A stretch of 64,000 bases of DNA from Cryptosporangium phraense (lineage in GTDB: Bacteria > Actinomycetota > Actinomycetes > Mycobacteriales > Cryptosporangiaceae): positions 83,529 through 147,528 of the forward strand of contig NZ_VIRS01000021.1 of the NCBI RefSeq assembly GCF_006912135.1, in the 5' to 3' direction. This document shows, piece by piece, positions 61,751 through 64,000 of the stretch; the first letter of the stretch is position 1, and every line of letters begins with the position of its first letter. The translations under genes were made by a program, and so were the position numbers. The notes below the pieces were generated by a model that saw nothing but the letters and a program-made list of their open reading frames with translations, was not told the DNA's origin and searched no databases.

Positions 61751-64000
61751 CCGGCCAGCGTCCGCTCGGGTGCGTCGAGGCGGGCACCGACGCGCCACCA
61801 GCGATCGAAATCCGCGTCGCCCAGCACGGCCCGGCAGGCTTCCCGGGCGGTCCCGGCCTCCGGCAATGCCCCGTCCGGGAGTTCGGTGGCCACCGGGAGT
61901 GGGGAGGCCGGGTGGCGGAGGGTCCAGGCGGCTCCGAGGGCCTGGGCGCCGCGACGGGCGTGGGCCCGGACGTCGCCCGTGAACGGCGCACCGCACCCGG
62001 CGGCGAACCGTTCGAGCACGTCGGCGCGGAGCGGGGCGTCGCCGGTGAGCAGGGCCCGGCCGAGCGCCTGGGCGTGCCGCCCGGCGGCGGCCGCGGAGCC
62101 CCGCTCGGCCTCGACCCGACCCAGGCAGGACAGCAGCTGGGCGGAGAACCGGGTCGCGGCCGGCGGGCCGGAGCCGCTCTCCGGTTCGACGCCCGGCACC
62201 GCGTCGAGGACCTTGAGCGCCGTGTAGAGCTCGACCGCGGCGAGGTCGAGGTCACCGCCGTAGCGGGCGACTTCGCCGCGGGAGTGCCGGATCCGGGCCG
62301 CGAGCAGCGGGTCGCCGCTGCGGTCGGCGAGCGCCTCGGCGCGGTCGAGCGCGCCGTGGGCGGCGGCGTGGTCGCCGAGGCGGCCGGAGAGCGTCGCGAT
62401 CTGGACGAGGAGCTCCGGGACCTCGGAGAGCCCGTCGAGCTCGGAGGCCAGCCGTTCGGCCTCGCGCAGCGCCTCCCGGGCGGCCCACGGGTCGCTGCTG
62501 GTGGTGGCCATCGCGACGCTGGACGCCGAGAGCAGCGAGCCCCAGCGTTCGCCGATCGCGCCGAACCCGTCGCGGGCGGCCGCGAACGCCGCGACCGCGC
62601 CCGCGGTGTCGCCGGCGTCCCAGGCCGCGTGGCCGGCCAGGAGCGCGCTCGCGGCCCGGCACCACGGGTCGGGGTGGGCGGCGAACCTCTCCGCCGCGAG
62701 CAACATCCGAGAGGTCCGCCCGCCCCACTCCGGCCCGGAGGTCAGGGGGCCGGGCCCGGCCGGTTCCGGACCCGGGCCGGCCGGCCGCGGCCCCAGCCCG
62801 TCGGTTCGGGGGCCAGATCCGTCGGCCCGGGGGGCGGGTCCGGCCGGTTTCGGTCCCGGGCCGGCCGGTCGCGGCTCGGGACCGGTGGCGCGGGGTTCTT
62901 GCTCGGCCGGCCGCGGCGGCGGGGCGTCGTCGGCGGGCGAGGCTCCGGCCAGCCAGGCCGCGGCGAACACGGCGACCGGGTGCTGCAGGGTCTGGAGCTG
63001 CTCGAGCAGCTCGGGCGAGAGGGTCCAGGGCGCGCCGAGGGGCCGGCGGGCGGTGGCGGCGGCGCTGAGCACGCAGAGCCCGACCGTGTCGTCGAGCGTC
63101 CGGCCGTCCCACCCGCGCAGGGCCCGCTCGGCCCAGTCACCGGCCGCCCGGCGCTGGCCGGTGAGCCACCAGAACCAGGTCCGGGCCGCCACCAGCCGCC
63201 GGGCGGCCCGGACCTCACCGGCGGCCAGGGCCCGGGCGGTGGCCGCGTCGAGGTCGGCGTGGCCGGCCCGGAACCGGGCGATCGCCACCAGTTGCTGCCC
63301 GGTGCGCAGCTGCGGTTCGGTGCGTTCGGCGACGTCCAGGACGTAGGCGGTGTGGGCGGCGGCGATCAGCTCGCGTTCGCCGGCGTCGTCGAGGCGCTCG
63401 GCGGCGTACTCCCGGACGGTCTCCAGCAGCCGGTAGCGGCGCCCGTCCGGACCGTCGACCGGCACCAGCAACGACCGGTCGACGAGGTCACCGACCAGGT
63501 CGAGCAGCTCGTCGCCGGGCCGTCCGGCGCCGCACACCGCGTCGACGCCCTCCAGCGACGGCGCCCCGGCGAAGATCGCCAGCCGGCGCAGCAGCGTGCG
63601 TTCCGGGGTGCTCAGCAGCTCCCAGCTGCCGTCGAGGACCGCCCGGAGCGTCCGGTGCCGGGGGACGCCCCCGCGGGAGCCGCGGGAGAGCAGCGCGAGC
63701 CGGTCGTCGACGCGGGCCGCGACCTCGGCCAGGCTCAGCGACCGCAGCCGCGCGGCCGCGAGCTCGATCGCGAGCGGCAGCCCGTCGAGCGCCCGGCAGA
63801 TCCGCACGACGTCGCCGAGCGTCTCGTCGGTGACCGCGAACCCCGGCGACACCGCCGCCGCCCGCTCGGCGAACAGCCGCACCGCCGCCGAATCCGCCGC
63901 CGCGCCGACGCCCGAGCCCCCCGCCACGCCCGAGCTCGCGGCCGCAGCCGCAGCCGCTTCCGCCGCCGCGGTCACGCCCGAGCCCCCAGTGACGCCCGAG
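61747..64000 (-). CDS. NB-ARC/STAND-type regulator with TPR-like repeats, cut by the window edge
   Basis: About 750 residues are visible and the frame stays open at base 64000, so the N-terminus lies beyond. Motifs shown are [34 protein letters not shown] (the family GLPLA site), [23 protein letters not shown] and [16 protein letters not shown], all typical of AfsR-like/BTAD regulators. From about residue 215 come TPR-like helices. A Pro/Gly/Arg-rich insert of about 60 residues ([18 protein letters not shown] region) interrupts the TPR part. It would regulate transcription in response to signals not identified here. It ends in the pentapeptide gene by ATGA overlap. Confidence 0.85.
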   Translation of the reverse strand, partial: SGVTGGSGVTAAAEAAAAAAASSGVAGGSGVGAAADSAAVRLFAERAAAVSPGFAVTDETLGDVVRICRALDGLPLAIELAAARLRSLSLAEVAARVDDRLALLSRGSRGGVPRHRTLRAVLDGSWELLSTPERTLLRRLAIFAGAPSLEGVDAVCGAGRPGDELLDLVGDLVDRSLLVPVDGPDGRRYRLLETVREYAAERLDDAGERELIAAAHTAYVLDVAERTEPQLRTGQQLVAIARFRAGHADLDAATARALAAGEVRAARRLVAARTWFWWLTGQRRAAGDWAERALRGWDGRTLDDTVGLCVLSAAATARRPLGAPWTLSPELLEQLQTLQHPVAVFAAAWLAGASPADDAPPPRPAEQEPRATGPEPRPAGPGPKPAGPAPRADGSGPRTDGLGPRPAGPGPEPAGPGPLTSGPEWGGRTSRMLLAAERFAAHPDPWCRAASALLAGHAAWDAGDTAGAVAAFAAARDGFGAIGERWGSLLSASSVAMATTSSDPWAAREALREAERLASELDGLSEVPELLVQIATLSGRLGDHAAAHGALDRAEALADRSGDPLLAARIRHSRGEVARYGGDLDLAAVELYTALKVLDAVPGVEPESGSGPPAATRFSAQLLSCLGRVEAERGSAAAAGRHAQALGRALLTGDAPLRADVLERFAAGCGAPFTGDVRAHARRGAQALGAAWTLRHPASPLPVATELPDGALPEAGTAREACRAVLGDADFDRWWRVGARLDAPERTLAG

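Overview
The window is high-G+C DNA (mostly about 70% G+C, strong G/C third positions, many GTG starts, ATGA/GTGA translational couplings) from an actinobacterium, probably a chromosome of a developmentally complex, soil-type lineage. Two conservon operons (cvnABCD), many stand-alone regulators, an LppX/LolA-like secreted protein and an actinobacterial HelD support this. I cannot fix the genus. I see no rRNA, tRNA, insertion sequence, phage gene or CRISPR array. Coding density is high and the genes look intact; only the two edge genes are cut.

Layout. 1-9.7 kb: a cut STAS protein, two unknown small genes, the furA-katG peroxide-defence operon, a yellow/royal-jelly-like protein, an AraC regulator, an MFS exporter, an unknown protein with an Arg-Pro-rich head, a GC-rich pentanucleotide repeat tract and an HSL-type esterase. 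9.7-18 kb: glgX behind a perfect LacI-type palindrome, a peptidoglycan-binding secreted protein, an XRE regulator divergent from an alcohol dehydrogenase/SnoaL pair, and a TetR regulator divergent from an FAD monooxygenase with a three-half-site operator. 18-22.8 kb: conservon 1, whose last gene is translationally coupled to an orphan glycine-betaine-type binding lipoprotein.

22.9-32.7 kb is the most unusual block: six genes in one overlapping run. They encode a membrane-anchored propeller/Pro-rich/FN3 protein, a MoxR AAA+ ATPase, a DUF58 protein, a TgpA-like transglutaminase-fold membrane protein in which all three catalytic triad positions are substituted, a TIR-transmembrane-WD40 protein that keeps the SARM1-like WxxKE glutamate, and a secreted LppX-like protein. 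I read this as an envelope-associated MoxR machine wired to a TIR effector or sensor.

32.8-47 kb: aldehyde dehydrogenase; a NarL-type response regulator, an unknown Cys-tailed protein and a histidine kinase in one operon; two unknown beta-rich genes; an HxlR/quinone oxidoreductase pair with a palindromic operator; a DUF1996 protein; a 40-residue Tyr/Asp/His/Arg/Cys peptide; FucU; an M20 peptidase; membrane hydrolase and membrane protein; a YVTN propeller; and a WYL regulator. 47-52.4 kb: an HTH protein, conservon 2 and a GAF protein in one operon closed by a strong hairpin. 52.5-64 kb: an acyl-CoA dehydrogenase, a degenerate EAL-HDOD protein, HelD, an unknown protein, divergent receiver-HDOD and receiver-degenerate-HD genes, a Cys-cluster/pentapeptide-repeat protein, and a cut NB-ARC/TPR regulator. 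The 47-64 kb stretch is dense in signalling genes.
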